A DNA stretch of 64,000 nt from Clostridia bacterium (GTDB lineage Bacteria > Bacillota > Clostridia > TANB77 > CAG-465), in NCBI GenBank assembly GCA_026415435.1, contig JAOAHC010000037.1:20278-84277 (forward strand), written 5' to 3'. Positions 17,659 to 27,706 of the stretch are shown here, in pieces. The notes under the pieces are model-generated. The model was not told the origin of the DNA and searched no databases. It saw only the letters and a program-made list of their open reading frames with translations. The translations under genes and the position numbers were made by a program. Each line of letters begins with the position of its first letter. Position 1 is the stretch's first letter.

Positions 17659-19647
17659 TTACATTTTCACTTCATAACTCTCTGCAATTGAATTTATTAT
17701 ATTAGATATATTTCCAAGAAGTACTTTTTTAATAGTTTTATCCTTTGAGCCTCTGCTTTTATCAATAATATCGCATAATTTTTTTAAATTTTTACTGTCA
17801 GCCTTAAATAATTCTTTCTTGTTTTCATATCTTACATGGAACATATTTACTATATTATATAAATCATAATTTGGTGTTAATTCAAATTTATTATATAAAT
17901 CTTCCATATCGTATTTTGAAAACACAGGAAGATTTTGATAATCACCTACAATACCTTTATAGAATTCTTGTATATTATTAGGTAAGTTTTTAAATAATTC
18001 AGAAGCTTTTTCAATCGCCTTTTCCTCTATTGCTCTTTCCTTAGTTTTAACATACTGATTAACAGCCCATAATGTATCCTTATCTTCTTTATCATAATCA
18101 AAATCTATATCGTTTTCAATTAGATCTATATTTGGGCATTGTGAAGCCGCTACTTGAAGCCCTAATTGATAGGCAGACTTAAGCTCCGTCATATTAATAT
18201 CTACAAGACCACTTTTAATCAAATATTTATATATACAGAAGATTTTAACATGTTCTTTAAATTCAATTTTACCTTGTCTTATCTCTTCTAATACTTGTTT
18301 TGATAATGTATCAAAATCAAAATCAGATAGTTTTAAATAATCTCCATTTAATATTTTCAAATATCTATGCTCATTTATTTTTGATGTACTTGTTAACTTA
18401 TTAGTTGCAACCTTCATATTTTCTTTATAAAGTTTTTCATCAAAATATCTTGTCCTAATATATACTTCAACAAATTTGAAAAATCTGTATTCTTCAGCAT
18501 TATTTAAAAAATACTTATTATCGAATTCCCTTAAATAGAATTGATTGTTATCATTCAATATTTTTGAAGTAAATATTATAGAAGTATATTCATCATTATC
18601 CTTTATTGATTTTAATTTTTCTTTACTTATATTTCCTGCTTTTATTTCAAAAGAAACAGCTATCGTAAATGTAAGTATTGTACGAAGTACACTATGTGAT
18701 ATATCAGGAAAGTCACGTACTACATTGTTAAATATTTTTTCAAAATCATTTAAAGCATGTTTTAAAATTCTTAAATTTCTAGTTTTAGATTTATTAAATG
18801 CGGCAATTATAGTAGAATTATTACGTTTATAGAATTCAGATAGTTGCTCATTATATGAGTATTTCATTATCATCCCACTTAGTATATATGAATATTCAGG
18901 AATATATTCGAAAGTTTCACCTATTAACTTTTCTTTTATTCTTTCATAAGCATTAGCCCTATCAAATATATCTGTTATTTTTTCTTCCAAAAGATTTGCA
19001 AGTGGTTTTTCATAACTATCACTTTCGTTTTTTGTATCTGCTTTTGATACTAGTTTACCCTCTTTATCTAACATTATAGTTGCAATTAAAGTTTTAAGCT
19101 CAACATTATTATTTTTAAATTTAGTTGCAAGCTCATTTTCATTACATATTAATATTGTTTTTATACCATCGTGTTCAACAAAATTATTTATATAGCCAAG
19201 TATATCAATAACGTCAACGTTAGCACGCTCTAAATCATCAAAACATAGTATTTTATCGTCTATTGTAAATAGCTTTGAAAAATCAAGTTTGTCTGAGCTA
19301 AATTGCATAGTTCCAAATAAATTTGCCATATCAAGACCTGTTTTTACATACTCAGGTATCAAATTACCTTCTCTTGAATCAACAAATTTTTTCAAAGTCT
19401 TGCTTATCATTGGATTTGTCTCAATAAATATTTTTTTGCTTATTTCTTCTAAACTATTTATGCCATATAGTGACATATATATTGTCTTATATTTTTTACC
19501 ATTAACTGTTATAGACTCTATTCTATTACGTAGTTTATTATTCCAAAAATATGTCTTTCCACTTCCCCATTCACCATTTATCATTACAGCGTAATCAGTG
19601 TATGGCTTTCTTATATATTCACATATACATTCAATTAATTCTTCCAT
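17659..19647 (-). CDS. KAP-like P-loop NTPase
   Basis: Predicted STAND/KAP-class ATPase of 662 residues. Walker A is GEWGSGKTYF (Lys31) and Walker B is ILCFDDLERA near residue 140, both typical of the KAP family (P-loop fold proteins found in bacteria and in animal Kidins220). KAP proteins often carry a membrane insertion; no clear membrane helix is visible here. The C-terminal 450 residues are helical, Lys/Glu-rich and unrecognised. A divergent neighbouring gene encodes a four-helix membrane protein that might supply the membrane part. KAP NTPases are common in variable and defence-related loci, but a defence role here is inference. Confidence 0.75.
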   Translation of the reverse strand: MEELIECICEYIRKPYTDYAVMINGEWGSGKTYFWNNKLRNRIESITVNGKKYKTIYMSLYGINSLEEISKKIFIETNPMISKTLKKFVDSREGNLIPEYVKTGLDMANLFGTMQFSSDKLDFSKLFTIDDKILCFDDLERANVDVIDILGYINNFVEHDGIKTILICNENELATKFKNNNVELKTLIATIMLDKEGKLVSKADTKNESDSYEKPLANLLEEKITDIFDRANAYERIKEKLIGETFEYIPEYSYILSGMIMKYSYNEQLSEFYKRNNSTIIAAFNKSKTRNLRILKHALNDFEKIFNNVVRDFPDISHSVLRTILTFTIAVSFEIKAGNISKEKLKSIKDNDEYTSIIFTSKILNDNNQFYLREFDNKYFLNNAEEYRFFKFVEVYIRTRYFDEKLYKENMKVATNKLTSTSKINEHRYLKILNGDYLKLSDFDFDTLSKQVLEEIRQGKIEFKEHVKIFCIYKYLIKSGLVDINMTELKSAYQLGLQVAASQCPNIDLIENDIDFDYDKEDKDTLWAVNQYVKTKERAIEEKAIEKASELFKNLPNNIQEFYKGIVGDYQNLPVFSKYDMEDLYNKFELTPNYDLYNIVNMFHVRYENKKELFKADSKNLKKLCDIIDKSRGSKDKTIKKVLLGNISNIINSIAESYEVKM

Positions 19648-19678
19648 AAATATTTCACCCTCTTATTTTAATAAATCC

Positions 19679-19707
19679 ATTCTATCATATATAGAAAAAA
19701 TATTCAA
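19679..19707 (-). promoter_or_regulatory. Candidate sigma-A promoter of the KAP gene
   Basis: On the minus strand TTGAAT and TAGAAT are 17 bases apart, about 32 bases before the KAP start codon. Confidence 0.4.
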
Positions 19708-19754
19708 ATATTTTGTTAAATTTTATCAACTATTCTAAGAGTTTACTCCATTTA

Positions 19755-19783
19755 TTGATATGTCATGAAAGATATGATATAAT
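19755..19783 (+). promoter_or_regulatory. Sigma-A promoter of the small membrane protein gene
   Basis: TTGATA and TATAAT are separated by 17 bases. The leader to the ATG at 19886 is about 95 bases. It diverges from the KAP promoter. Confidence 0.65.
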
Positions 19784-19885
19784 AAAGTAAATTTTATTAA
19801 ATATTTAGTTAACTATTGTTACTAAATGTACCTAATATATTTGGTAACAAATATGTATTACAAAAATATATAGGAGGATTAATTT

Positions 19886-20380
19886 ATGAAAAAGAGTACT
19901 ATAGTATATTGCATAATCATTGTGGTTTTAACAATTTTATTTTCCTCTATAATAAATCGAAATTTAGTTATTACTGACTCTAGGTTAGTTAAGTCATTTG
20001 AAACCCTAATAATTACTATTTCAATAATAGTTATGGGAACATTTTTAGGTATTGTTATAATTTGGCTTAAAGATGATATTATTAGAATACTAAATCAATT
20101 CAAAAATTCTAGATTAATTAGATGTATACATAGTAATAAAAAAATAAGAATAGCCACAAATCGTATAATTATGATTACACTTCTATTAACTCCAATAGCT
20201 ATTATTCTTTCTACATTTTTTGAAAATAGTACTGTATTTCATACTATATTTATATTTATATTATTTATAGCATCAATAATTTGTCTATTAAGAGGCATAT
20301 TTTATAAGGAAGATTCCAATTTGTCTTTTATTACATCTTTTTTATCTGCTCTAACAGCTATTTTAAATTTATTAATGTGA
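19886..20380 (+). CDS. Four-helix membrane protein of unknown function
   Basis: 164 residues with four hydrophobic segments near 5-24, 40-65, 93-113 and 118-140 and a short basic cytoplasmic loop (SRLIRCIHSNKKIR) between helices 2 and 3. No recognisable domain. It has a good AGGAGG site and its own promoter, and it is transcribed away from the KAP NTPase. Function unknown; pairing with the KAP protein is a guess from position. Confidence 0.6.
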   Translation: MKKSTIVYCIIIVVLTILFSSIINRNLVITDSRLVKSFETLIITISIIVMGTFLGIVIIWLKDDIIRILNQFKNSRLIRCIHSNKKIRIATNRIIMITLLLTPIAIILSTFFENSTVFHTIFIFILFIASIICLLRGIFYKEDSNLSFITSFLSALTAILNLLM

Positions 20381-20385
20381 ACTAT

Positions 20386-20420
20386 AAAGAGCCACAACTT
20401 CTATGTTATGGCTCTTTTCC
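20386..20420. terminator. Bidirectional terminator between the membrane protein and recD2 genes
   Basis: The stem AAGAGCCA/TGGCTCTT is followed by a T run, between convergent genes. Confidence 0.75.
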
Positions 20421-20428
20421 TATATACT

Positions 20429-22612
20429 TTATAGACTATTTATTATCTTGTATTTTAATCCTGTCTTTCTCTTTTTTTCTTCAATATTGTCTACCATATA
20501 ATTTATAGTATTTCTGCTACCTACTAATATTAACATTTTTTTAGCACGAGTCATAGCAGTATATAATAAGTTTCTAGTAAATAGCTTTGGATATCTATTG
20601 AACAATGGGATTATAACATAATCAAATTCGCTACCTTGACTTTTATGAATTGTCACAGCATATGCATGCTCTAATTCATCTAATTCTTCGAAGCTGTAAT
20701 CTACTTGCTTATTATCATCATATCTTACTATTAAATATTCATATTCTAAATCAATCTTTTCTATATATCCAATATCCCCGTTATATATTCCTTCAATATC
20801 TACACCTTCATGAGAAAATTTCTTATCGTAATTATTTACTATTTGCATTACTTTATCGCCTTCTCTATATATTCTTCCTCCATATTCTTTTTGCTTCTTT
20901 TTAGAAGATTTAGGATTTAATACATTTTGAATACTCTTATTTAACTCAATTGTACCTAATTCATTTTTTTTCATAGGTGTAAGAATTTGTACATCTCTTA
21001 TAATATCTAGCTTAGCAAAATTTTCTAATCTATATGATAAAAGAGATCTTATTTCTGATATTGTGTCATCTACAGAATCTGTATTTATATAGTATAAGTC
21101 TGTGTCTTTTGATTTAAAATCGGGATATTCTCCACTATTTACTTTATGCGCATTTAATATTATATCGCTTTTAGAACTCTGTCTATATATCTGATTTAAA
21201 TACACCGTATTTATCACTTTTGAATCAATTATATCTTTGAGTACACTACCAGGTCCTACCGATGGAAGCTGATTTACGTCTCCCACAAATATTATCTGTG
21301 TTGAAGCGTTTAAGGCCTTTAATATATTATTCATCATCAGACAATCGATCATAGAAGATTCGTCAACAATTAATACATCAGCTTCAATATTTTTAACTGT
21401 GTAATTTAAAAACATGTCTAAATCTTTATCATCTAGTTTTGTAATTTCTAAAAGCCTATGAAGCGTTTTTGCCTCTTTTCCGGTAGTTTGAGTTATTCTT
21501 TTTGCAGCTCTTCCTGTAGGAGCACACAACACATAAGTCTTGCCAATATATGAAAGAATATCTATTATACATTTTATAATTGTAGTTTTTCCCGTACCAG
21601 GGCCTCCAGTTATTATTGATAAAGAACTATTAAGGCATGTAGAAATAGCATTTTTTTGCTCATCAGATAATACTAAACTTTGCTGTTCACTGACATTTTC
21701 AATTTCTTTATCGTAGTTTTTCTTCTTTATATTTTTTTGACTATACCTTGTTACACATTCAGCAATATTTTTTTCTGCTAAATAGAAGCTACGTCTAAAA
21801 ACGTATTCAGTATCTTCAATTTCTTCCATATATACTTTTTCATCTAACTTAAGACTAATTAAACTATTTAGTATTACTTCTTTTGATACTTTTAGCATAT
21901 CTGATGAATATTCTGTTAGCACATCTAGTTCTACACAGGTATGTCCAAAATCTGTTATCTGAGAAAGAGCATATTGTATACCAGCAGATACTCTGGCTTC
22001 ACTATCTAGTGGAAGCCCTAATTTTTGACCTATAGAATCAACTGCTGTAAATTCAAGCGTCTTCACAAAATATAGTAGACTATACGGATTAGTCTCTACA
22101 ATATTTATTGTATCTTTACCTAAATTTTGATATATCCTATTTGCCGTAACAACCGAAATATTAAATTTTGATAAATATGAAATAACATTCCATTTATCCC
22201 ACTCAATATTAAAATATTCAGACATAAAATTTATTTTTTCTTCATTTAAGCCTTTAATACATTTTAATTTATCGGGAGAGTATCTTATAACGTCTACGGT
22301 ATCATCACCAAACTCATTTACTATATTTGTTGCAGTTTTTTTACCTATTCCTTTTATATTATCAGAAATATACTGAATCAATGCCAAAGTGTCCTTTGGC
22401 ATTGATTTTGAATATGTTGAAAATTTAAATTGTTCTCCATAAGTTTTATGACTATCAAAGATACCTTCTAATTCTATTTGATCTCCCACTTCTAACTCAT
22501 GAGTTTCACCTACTGCTGTTATATAATCATCATCAGTTTTAATAAGTACAACTGTATAATTATTAGTATTATTTTTATATATAATTGTTGCTACTTTTCC
22601 TTCAATTTTCAT
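20429..22612 (-). CDS. recD2: RecD2-type ATP-dependent DNA helicase
   Basis: Superfamily 1B 5'-3' helicase of 727 residues, the length of RecD2 in Firmicutes that lack RecB and RecC. An N-terminal OB fold and a helix-hairpin-helix region (IKGIGKKTATNIV near 87-98) precede the motor: Walker A GGPGTGKTT at 336-344, DESSMID, GDVNQLPSVGPG, and the C-terminal AVTIHKSQGSEF and LLYTAMTRAKK motifs. It acts in DNA repair and replication-fork maintenance. It is a single gene with a convergent neighbour on one side and the Ig-repeat gene upstream. Confidence 0.96.
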   Translation of the reverse strand: MKIEGKVATIIYKNNTNNYTVVLIKTDDDYITAVGETHELEVGDQIELEGIFDSHKTYGEQFKFSTYSKSMPKDTLALIQYISDNIKGIGKKTATNIVNEFGDDTVDVIRYSPDKLKCIKGLNEEKINFMSEYFNIEWDKWNVISYLSKFNISVVTANRIYQNLGKDTINIVETNPYSLLYFVKTLEFTAVDSIGQKLGLPLDSEARVSAGIQYALSQITDFGHTCVELDVLTEYSSDMLKVSKEVILNSLISLKLDEKVYMEEIEDTEYVFRRSFYLAEKNIAECVTRYSQKNIKKKNYDKEIENVSEQQSLVLSDEQKNAISTCLNSSLSIITGGPGTGKTTIIKCIIDILSYIGKTYVLCAPTGRAAKRITQTTGKEAKTLHRLLEITKLDDKDLDMFLNYTVKNIEADVLIVDESSMIDCLMMNNILKALNASTQIIFVGDVNQLPSVGPGSVLKDIIDSKVINTVYLNQIYRQSSKSDIILNAHKVNSGEYPDFKSKDTDLYYINTDSVDDTISEIRSLLSYRLENFAKLDIIRDVQILTPMKKNELGTIELNKSIQNVLNPKSSKKKQKEYGGRIYREGDKVMQIVNNYDKKFSHEGVDIEGIYNGDIGYIEKIDLEYEYLIVRYDDNKQVDYSFEELDELEHAYAVTIHKSQGSEFDYVIIPLFNRYPKLFTRNLLYTAMTRAKKMLILVGSRNTINYMVDNIEEKKRKTGLKYKIINSL

Positions 22613-22652
22613 GTTTACCCCTTAAAACTAAATTTATTTTTTTATAGGTACG

Positions 22653-25600
22653 CTACGGTATAACATATATAGGTACAGACTGTCCAAAACTTTGCGACAC
22701 GTTTCCAGCCTTATCTATTGCTACACCATAATCTATTGAAATAGTAAAATCTCCAGTATCTGTTACATTTGATATGGCCACAAGTCTTACATTTGACGTA
22801 CCACTAGTACTTAATGTTCCTTTAACTCCACCATGCCTATATAGTTTTACATTTGACGGTGACAAAGTAGTTGAATCAAAATTATCATCTATAAATGTTA
22901 CTAAAAATTCTGCTACTTCACCTGTTCTAATAGGAGTCCTAATAGGTACTACACTAATCTGTGGAGGTGTATTATCTACTATTATAGTTTGCGATGGTCC
23001 TGTTTGTATAGCTAAATTTCCTGATCTATCTTGTGCTGTTCCTGCAGCAATTGTGATAGATAATGTACCATCTCCAGTAAAGTTACTAAGCATTACAGTA
23101 TAATTATTAGCATATCCATATGCATTAATAGACGCATTTGCTGTTCCAGTTTTATTTAATATAACTTTTGCTGTAGTTAAATTAGAACTATCAAAATTTG
23201 CATCAGAATAAGTTATAGAATAAGTAACTGTATCATATGATTTTGCATATGCTTTGCTAGGTGAACTTATTGTTATAACTGGAGGTGTAGCATCAACATT
23301 TAATACTGACGATGTAGCACCTGTACCCAAATTACCCGCTTTATCAATTGAAGTATTATTTGCTACAGTTATTCCTAAAGTTCCTTCACCTGATATATTA
23401 CTTAAAGTAACTGTTCTAGTATTTCCAGTTCCTGATACAGAGACAGTTGCATTTGCAGTTGCAGTCTTATTTAATGTAATATCTGCACTTGTAAGGGTTA
23501 TATTGTTAAGGTTAATATCGTTATATGTTAGAGTATATGTTACCGTATCATTTAATTTCGCAGAAGACTTACTAGGAGCACTTATGCTTACAGTTGGTTT
23601 TGTATTATCAACAATAAAGCTTTGTGATGGTCCTGTATAGTATGAACCATTTTGAGCTATATCAGTTGCTGTACCATAAGCTATAGATATTGATAAGCTG
23701 CCATCTCCCGTTATATTACTTAATGTAAGAGTTCTTGTATTACCCGTTCCAGATAATGACATATTTGCATTTGCTGTTACCTGTCTATTTAAAGTGATAC
23801 CTGATGTAGTTAAAGTACAATTGTAGAAGTTTGTATCAACATATGTAATATTATATGTTACAGTGTCACCTGTTTTAGCGTATGCTTTACTAGGAGCACT
23901 AATATTTACTGTAGGCCAAGTGTTATCTACAACTAGTATACCTGAAGGTCCAAAACCTGGTACTAAATTTCCATTTTTATCTCTTGCAGTACCTGCAGCT
24001 ATTGAGAATGATATTGTTCCTTCTCCTGTTACATTTCTTATTTGAACTGTTCTTGTATTTCCATTTCCATATACTAGTACACTAGCATTAACTGTACCTG
24101 TCTTATTTAAAGTTATATCTGCTGCACTAAGAGTTGAACTTGTAAAATTCGTTGGATCATACGTAACAGTATAATCTGCAGTTTCTCCTGCTCTTATACC
24201 CAATTTACTTGGAGCACTTATTGATATTATCTGTTGAATAACTGTTCTTAACACAAATGCATTAGATTTAGCGACAACTTGATTGCCTGCATTGTCTGCT
24301 GCCTTTATCCAAAGATAATATGTTCCATCAACCGCACCAGCTTTTGAAATATATGTATTATTTTCAAATGATGTCCAACCTATAGTCGGAGCCACTGAGT
24401 TTTGAGTATCCCATACATATAGCAAACTACTATTAACTAATCCACTTGTTCCTGCATCACTCACGATAACCTTATCTTTTAATTCAGTAGCATTAGCAGC
24501 TCCGCCAAGTTCAAAGCTTACAAGTGGTGCTAGTTTATCTATATTTGATATTATTAATGATGATTGAGAGCTCTGATTTCCAGATCTATCAAAAGATCTT
24601 GCATATACAGTTGTATTATTTAGTATCGAAATATCTCCAGTATATGTATACCAATTAACTAAATCAGTGCTATACTCTCCTACTTTTGTATCAGATGAAT
24701 ACTTAATTTTAACTGTAACTGCATTTTTTGTCCATGTTGTAGGTGTCACTGTAATTATAGGACTAACAGGTATTGTGCTATCTACATTAAATGAAGTAGA
24801 TGGCCCAGATTTTGCTGAATAATTTCCTACTAAATCAACTGCTGTATTATCTAATATTGATATAGATAATTTTCCTTCTCCTGATATATTACTAAGAGTT
24901 ACTATTTTTGTATTTTGCTTTGTAGCACTATTTGTTACTGCTATATTTGCATTTGCAGTCGAAATTTTATTTAAAACTATATCTTGTACACTTAGAGTTA
25001 TATCACTAAGATTATCATCTGTATATGTAACTTCATATGTTACTGTATCGCCTGTTTTAGCAGTTATAAGGCTAGGTGAACTAATATTTATTTTTGGTGC
25101 AGTATTATCAATATTGGTTATTTTTTTACTAACAACATTGCTTAATTTATTAAGTTTTGCTACTCTAGCATAAACTGTTATATTTTCATTTATTTCAAAC
25201 TTATCACTATATACCTGCCACGTTCTTGCGTCATCAACACTATATTGTATTACAGAATTAATTTCAATTGTGGTTATAGTTACTTCCACTTTTGATGATA
25301 TATCAGTTCTATTTAATGCTATTTGTGGTTCACTTATAGGATAATTATTTATAACTTGGAATGTATCTTTAGAAATATAACTTATATTATTTGTATTATT
25401 CTGAGTATTCGAAATTGCTTGAGATTTAATCCTTAGTCTGTAATTTCCATTAACTAAAGTTGTTGTATCTACATATGTTCTAACATTACGAACTGTTGAT
25501 GTATCGGTTCCGCTAACTTCTCCAATTGTTATAGCTGGTTGAGTTTCTATTAAATTTCCGTCAGCATCAACTATATCAATTTTATTTGCAAGATTAACTG

Positions 25601-26138
25601 AATTTATTGGTGCAGGTGAGGAAAATGTAAGTAAAAACATAACTGCATCACTAGATTGTACAATAGGTTTATCTGGAGAAGAAATATCTACAGTAATAGT
25701 TTCTGTAACTTCAGATGGTATTATTTCTGTAGGTATATCTAGCTCCTTAGCCCAATTTTTTTGATCTAAATTTTCACCTTTATATATTAATTTTCCTTCA
25801 TAAACTTCATAAAAATCTATATATGTACTATTCTTTAAAGCTGGTATTATATCAGTTATATTTATGCTAGTATCTTTACCATCATTATATGTAACAGATG
25901 TTTTATCCGCGTATAGTAAGTTTTCATTGAATGTTCTTGAAGAATTTATCTTTTTATTATTAATATATAGCTCTAAATCAGTTTGAAATGTTTTAGAATC
26001 ACTTAAAAACTTTTCTTTAACAGCATAGTTTATAGCCACATCTCTAATAAAAATTATTGTTGTTGTGGATAAAATAATAAGTATAATTACTGTTATTACT
26101 AAAGCTATTAAAGATATTCCCTTATATTTATAATTCAT
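22653..26138 (-). CDS. Giant Ig-repeat protein with prepilin-like N-terminus
   Basis: 1161 residues. The N-terminus KGISLIALVITVIILIIL has the Gly-then-hydrophobic layout of class III-like prepilins of Firmicutes (cleavage expected after the Gly). The usual Glu5 is absent. A region with FN3/chitobiase-like modules follows, then six copies of a unit of about 105 residues. Each copy has cores of the type SAPSKAYAKTGDTVTY, GNTRT.TLSNI and D.AGN, and ends VDNT.P. A normal pilin is under 200 residues, so this would be a minor pilin or surface adhesin carrying a long Ig stalk. No pilus assembly genes lie in the window. Confidence 0.75.
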   Translation of the reverse strand: MNYKYKGISLIALVITVIILIILSTTTIIFIRDVAINYAVKEKFLSDSKTFQTDLELYINNKKINSSRTFNENLLYADKTSVTYNDGKDTSINITDIIPALKNSTYIDFYEVYEGKLIYKGENLDQKNWAKELDIPTEIIPSEVTETITVDISSPDKPIVQSSDAVMFLLTFSSPAPINSVNLANKIDIVDADGNLIETQPAITIGEVSGTDTSTVRNVRTYVDTTTLVNGNYRLRIKSQAISNTQNNTNNISYISKDTFQVINNYPISEPQIALNRTDISSKVEVTITTIEINSVIQYSVDDARTWQVYSDKFEINENITVYARVAKLNKLSNVVSKKITNIDNTAPKINISSPSLITAKTGDTVTYEVTYTDDNLSDITLSVQDIVLNKISTANANIAVTNSATKQNTKIVTLSNISGEGKLSISILDNTAVDLVGNYSAKSGPSTSFNVDSTIPVSPIITVTPTTWTKNAVTVKIKYSSDTKVGEYSTDLVNWYTYTGDISILNNTTVYARSFDRSGNQSSQSSLIISNIDKLAPLVSFELGGAANATELKDKVIVSDAGTSGLVNSSLLYVWDTQNSVAPTIGWTSFENNTYISKAGAVDGTYYLWIKAADNAGNQVVAKSNAFVLRTVIQQIISISAPSKLGIRAGETADYTVTYDPTNFTSSTLSAADITLNKTGTVNASVLVYGNGNTRTVQIRNVTGEGTISFSIAAGTARDKNGNLVPGFGPSGILVVDNTWPTVNISAPSKAYAKTGDTVTYNITYVDTNFYNCTLTTSGITLNRQVTANANMSLSGTGNTRTLTLSNITGDGSLSISIAYGTATDIAQNGSYYTGPSQSFIVDNTKPTVSISAPSKSSAKLNDTVTYTLTYNDINLNNITLTSADITLNKTATANATVSVSGTGNTRTVTLSNISGEGTLGITVANNTSIDKAGNLGTGATSSVLNVDATPPVITISSPSKAYAKSYDTVTYSITYSDANFDSSNLTTAKVILNKTGTANASINAYGYANNYTVMLSNFTGDGTLSITIAAGTAQDRSGNLAIQTGPSQTIIVDNTPPQISVVPIRTPIRTGEVAEFLVTFIDDNFDSTTLSPSNVKLYRHGGVKGTLSTSGTSNVRLVAISNVTDTGDFTISIDYGVAIDKAGNVSQSFGQSVPIYVIP

Positions 26139-26328
26139 ATTCTAGTACCTACACTCCTTTCATAAAAGTTTACAATATTATTATTGCATTTTTTTGGAAG
26201 ATTTATATAGTAACTTTCAATTTTTCGTTATTTTACTAAATTATATGAATTTTATCATAAAGAGAAATAATAGTCAATGCGAATTTGTTACGTTTTTTAT
26301 GTTTTTTTGGAAAGTTAGTAAAAAAGTA

Positions 26329-26357
26329 TTGACAATATGAATAATATATATTATACT
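26329..26357 (+). promoter_or_regulatory. Promoter of the initiator tRNA
   Basis: TTGACA and TATACT are separated by 17 bases. The tRNA begins about 14 bases after the -10 element. Confidence 0.85.
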
Positions 26358-26371
26358 ATCTTAGTACTCAT

Positions 26372-26423
<52 letters not shown>

Positions 26424-26447
<24 letters not shown>

Positions 26448-26493
26448 TAAAAATACAGTGTTTCATAATATTGTGAAACACTGTATTTTTTTG
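26424..26493 (+). repeat. Copy A of the tRNA 3'-end/terminator repeat
   Basis: This is the genuine tRNA T-arm and acceptor end (GTTCGAG ... GCAACCA) joined to the terminator hairpin ATACAGTGTTTCA/TGAAACACTGTAT. Copies B (27563) and C (28063) are derived from it. Confidence 0.85.
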
Positions 26494-26495
26494 TT
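26450..26495. terminator. tRNA terminator
   Basis: The stem AAATACAGTGTTTCA/TGAAACACTGTATTT has a 7-base loop and a run of seven T. Confidence 0.9.
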
Positions 26496-26619
26496 TTTAT
26501 ACATATTTTACATACTCTATATAATATTCAAATTGTATAATCTTATTTATCAGTTTTGCTAAATATATACTTAGTTTAATGGGTTTATATATTAATTTTT
26601 GAAATAAATTTACTTTACC

Positions 26620-27345
26620 CTATAATTCTTCTAAACTAACTTCTGGATCGCTATTTTTTCTATCAATATGTAAAATATTTCTATAATCCAAATACGCTAA
26701 TAAAACCTCATCAGTCGAATTAATATCTTGCTTTTTTAGTTCATTTATTAACCAATTGTATTCTTTATTTAAACTAATAAGGTTACTATTAAGTATTTCA
26801 CCATCTATAATTAGATTTATACAAAGTCCTTTGTATGCAGTAGTAATATTAAGATCACTTGGTGTTACTGGTTGTTTATTTGATTTTAGCTCAACACTAA
26901 GCTTACCACTAGTCTCTAATATTGCAAACTCAACATTAGCAATATTAAATACTTTATTATATCTAAGTTGCTTAAGTAAATCATTTATTGTTAGCTTTGC
27001 TTTTTTTAAGTTTTTCTCTACTATTTTACCATTTTGTATTAAAATTGTAGGAGTACCTTCAAGAAATTTTCTTATTTTAAGATTTTTCATAGACATGTAT
27101 GATAAAACCAGAGGAAATATTGTTAATATTATCATAGCAGTAATACCTTGATAATATTTTATAGTATTATTTATAGCCATAGATGCCGCTAAAGTACCTA
27201 TACTTATTCCTACAACATAATCAAAATATGTTAATTGTGATATCTGTTTTTTTCCCATTATTCTAGTAAAAAAATATAAAGCGGTAATTGAAATTATACT
27301 TCTAATAGTTATGTTTAAAATTTCATAAGTAACTGAAATATCCAT
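26620..27345 (-). CDS. YetF/DUF421 family membrane protein
   Basis: 241 residues with three N-terminal membrane helices (about 8-80) and a cytoplasmic DUF421 domain. The helix-2 region FFTRIMGKKQISQLTYFDYV is the family signature. Family members are spread through spore formers; some are linked to spore germination or membrane potential, but the biochemical role is not settled. I start at 27345, because the AAAGGA site sits directly against the in-frame ATG at 27354. The gene lies between copies A and B of the tRNA-derived repeat. Confidence 0.9.
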   Translation of the reverse strand: MDISVTYEILNITIRSIISITALYFFTRIMGKKQISQLTYFDYVVGISIGTLAASMAINNTIKYYQGITAMIILTIFPLVLSYMSMKNLKIRKFLEGTPTILIQNGKIVEKNLKKAKLTINDLLKQLRYNKVFNIANVEFAILETSGKLSVELKSNKQPVTPSDLNITTAYKGLCINLIIDGEILNSNLISLNKEYNWLINELKKQDINSTDEVLLAYLDYRNILHIDRKNSDPEVSLEEL

Positions 27346-27354
27346 ACATAACAT

Positions 27355-27706
27355 TTCCTTTCTTAATTTATATTTTTTTAACCTATTATTTATTATTAAC
27401 TTATAACTTGAATTTATTCAATAAAAAAATAACTAATAAGATTGTTAAAAGTAAATTATTAATTACTATTTTTTATATTATATACAAATAATATAACTAT
27501 ATTTTCAAAAAGAATTATTCCGTCTTTAATAATAGGAATTTTAATTGGTGGCATATTAATTGGTTCGAGTATTACTCAAGCAATCATGGAGAATACAGTG
27601 TTTCATAATATAGTACAGCATTATATTTTTTTGCATATATATGATATTTTTACGAATACTAAAATCATACAGATAACTGTATAATTTATTTTAGGAGGAT
27701 ATAGAA
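27355..27706. other. Non-coding gap holding repeat copy B and a possible decayed reading frame
   Basis: There is no complete gene. A start-less + strand frame from about 27510 to 27683 reads through a hydrophobic stretch (PSLIIGILIGGILIGSS) and could be the remnant of a membrane protein. It overlaps repeat copy B, so part of the repeat match could be coincidental; the terminator part is not. Confidence 0.4.
27563..27633 (+). repeat. Copy B of the tRNA 3'-end/terminator repeat (decayed)
   Basis: It keeps GTTCGAGT, ACTC, GCAA and CAT of the tRNA end and a nearly 20-base identity (AATACAGTGTTTCATAATAT) of the terminator. The second stem arm has decayed. It lies 1139 bases after copy A. Confidence 0.65.

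Noticed and set aside
22774..24045. + strand frames opposite the giant Ig-repeat gene
   Set aside because: Antisense shadows of repeat DNA; no ribosome sites and no family.
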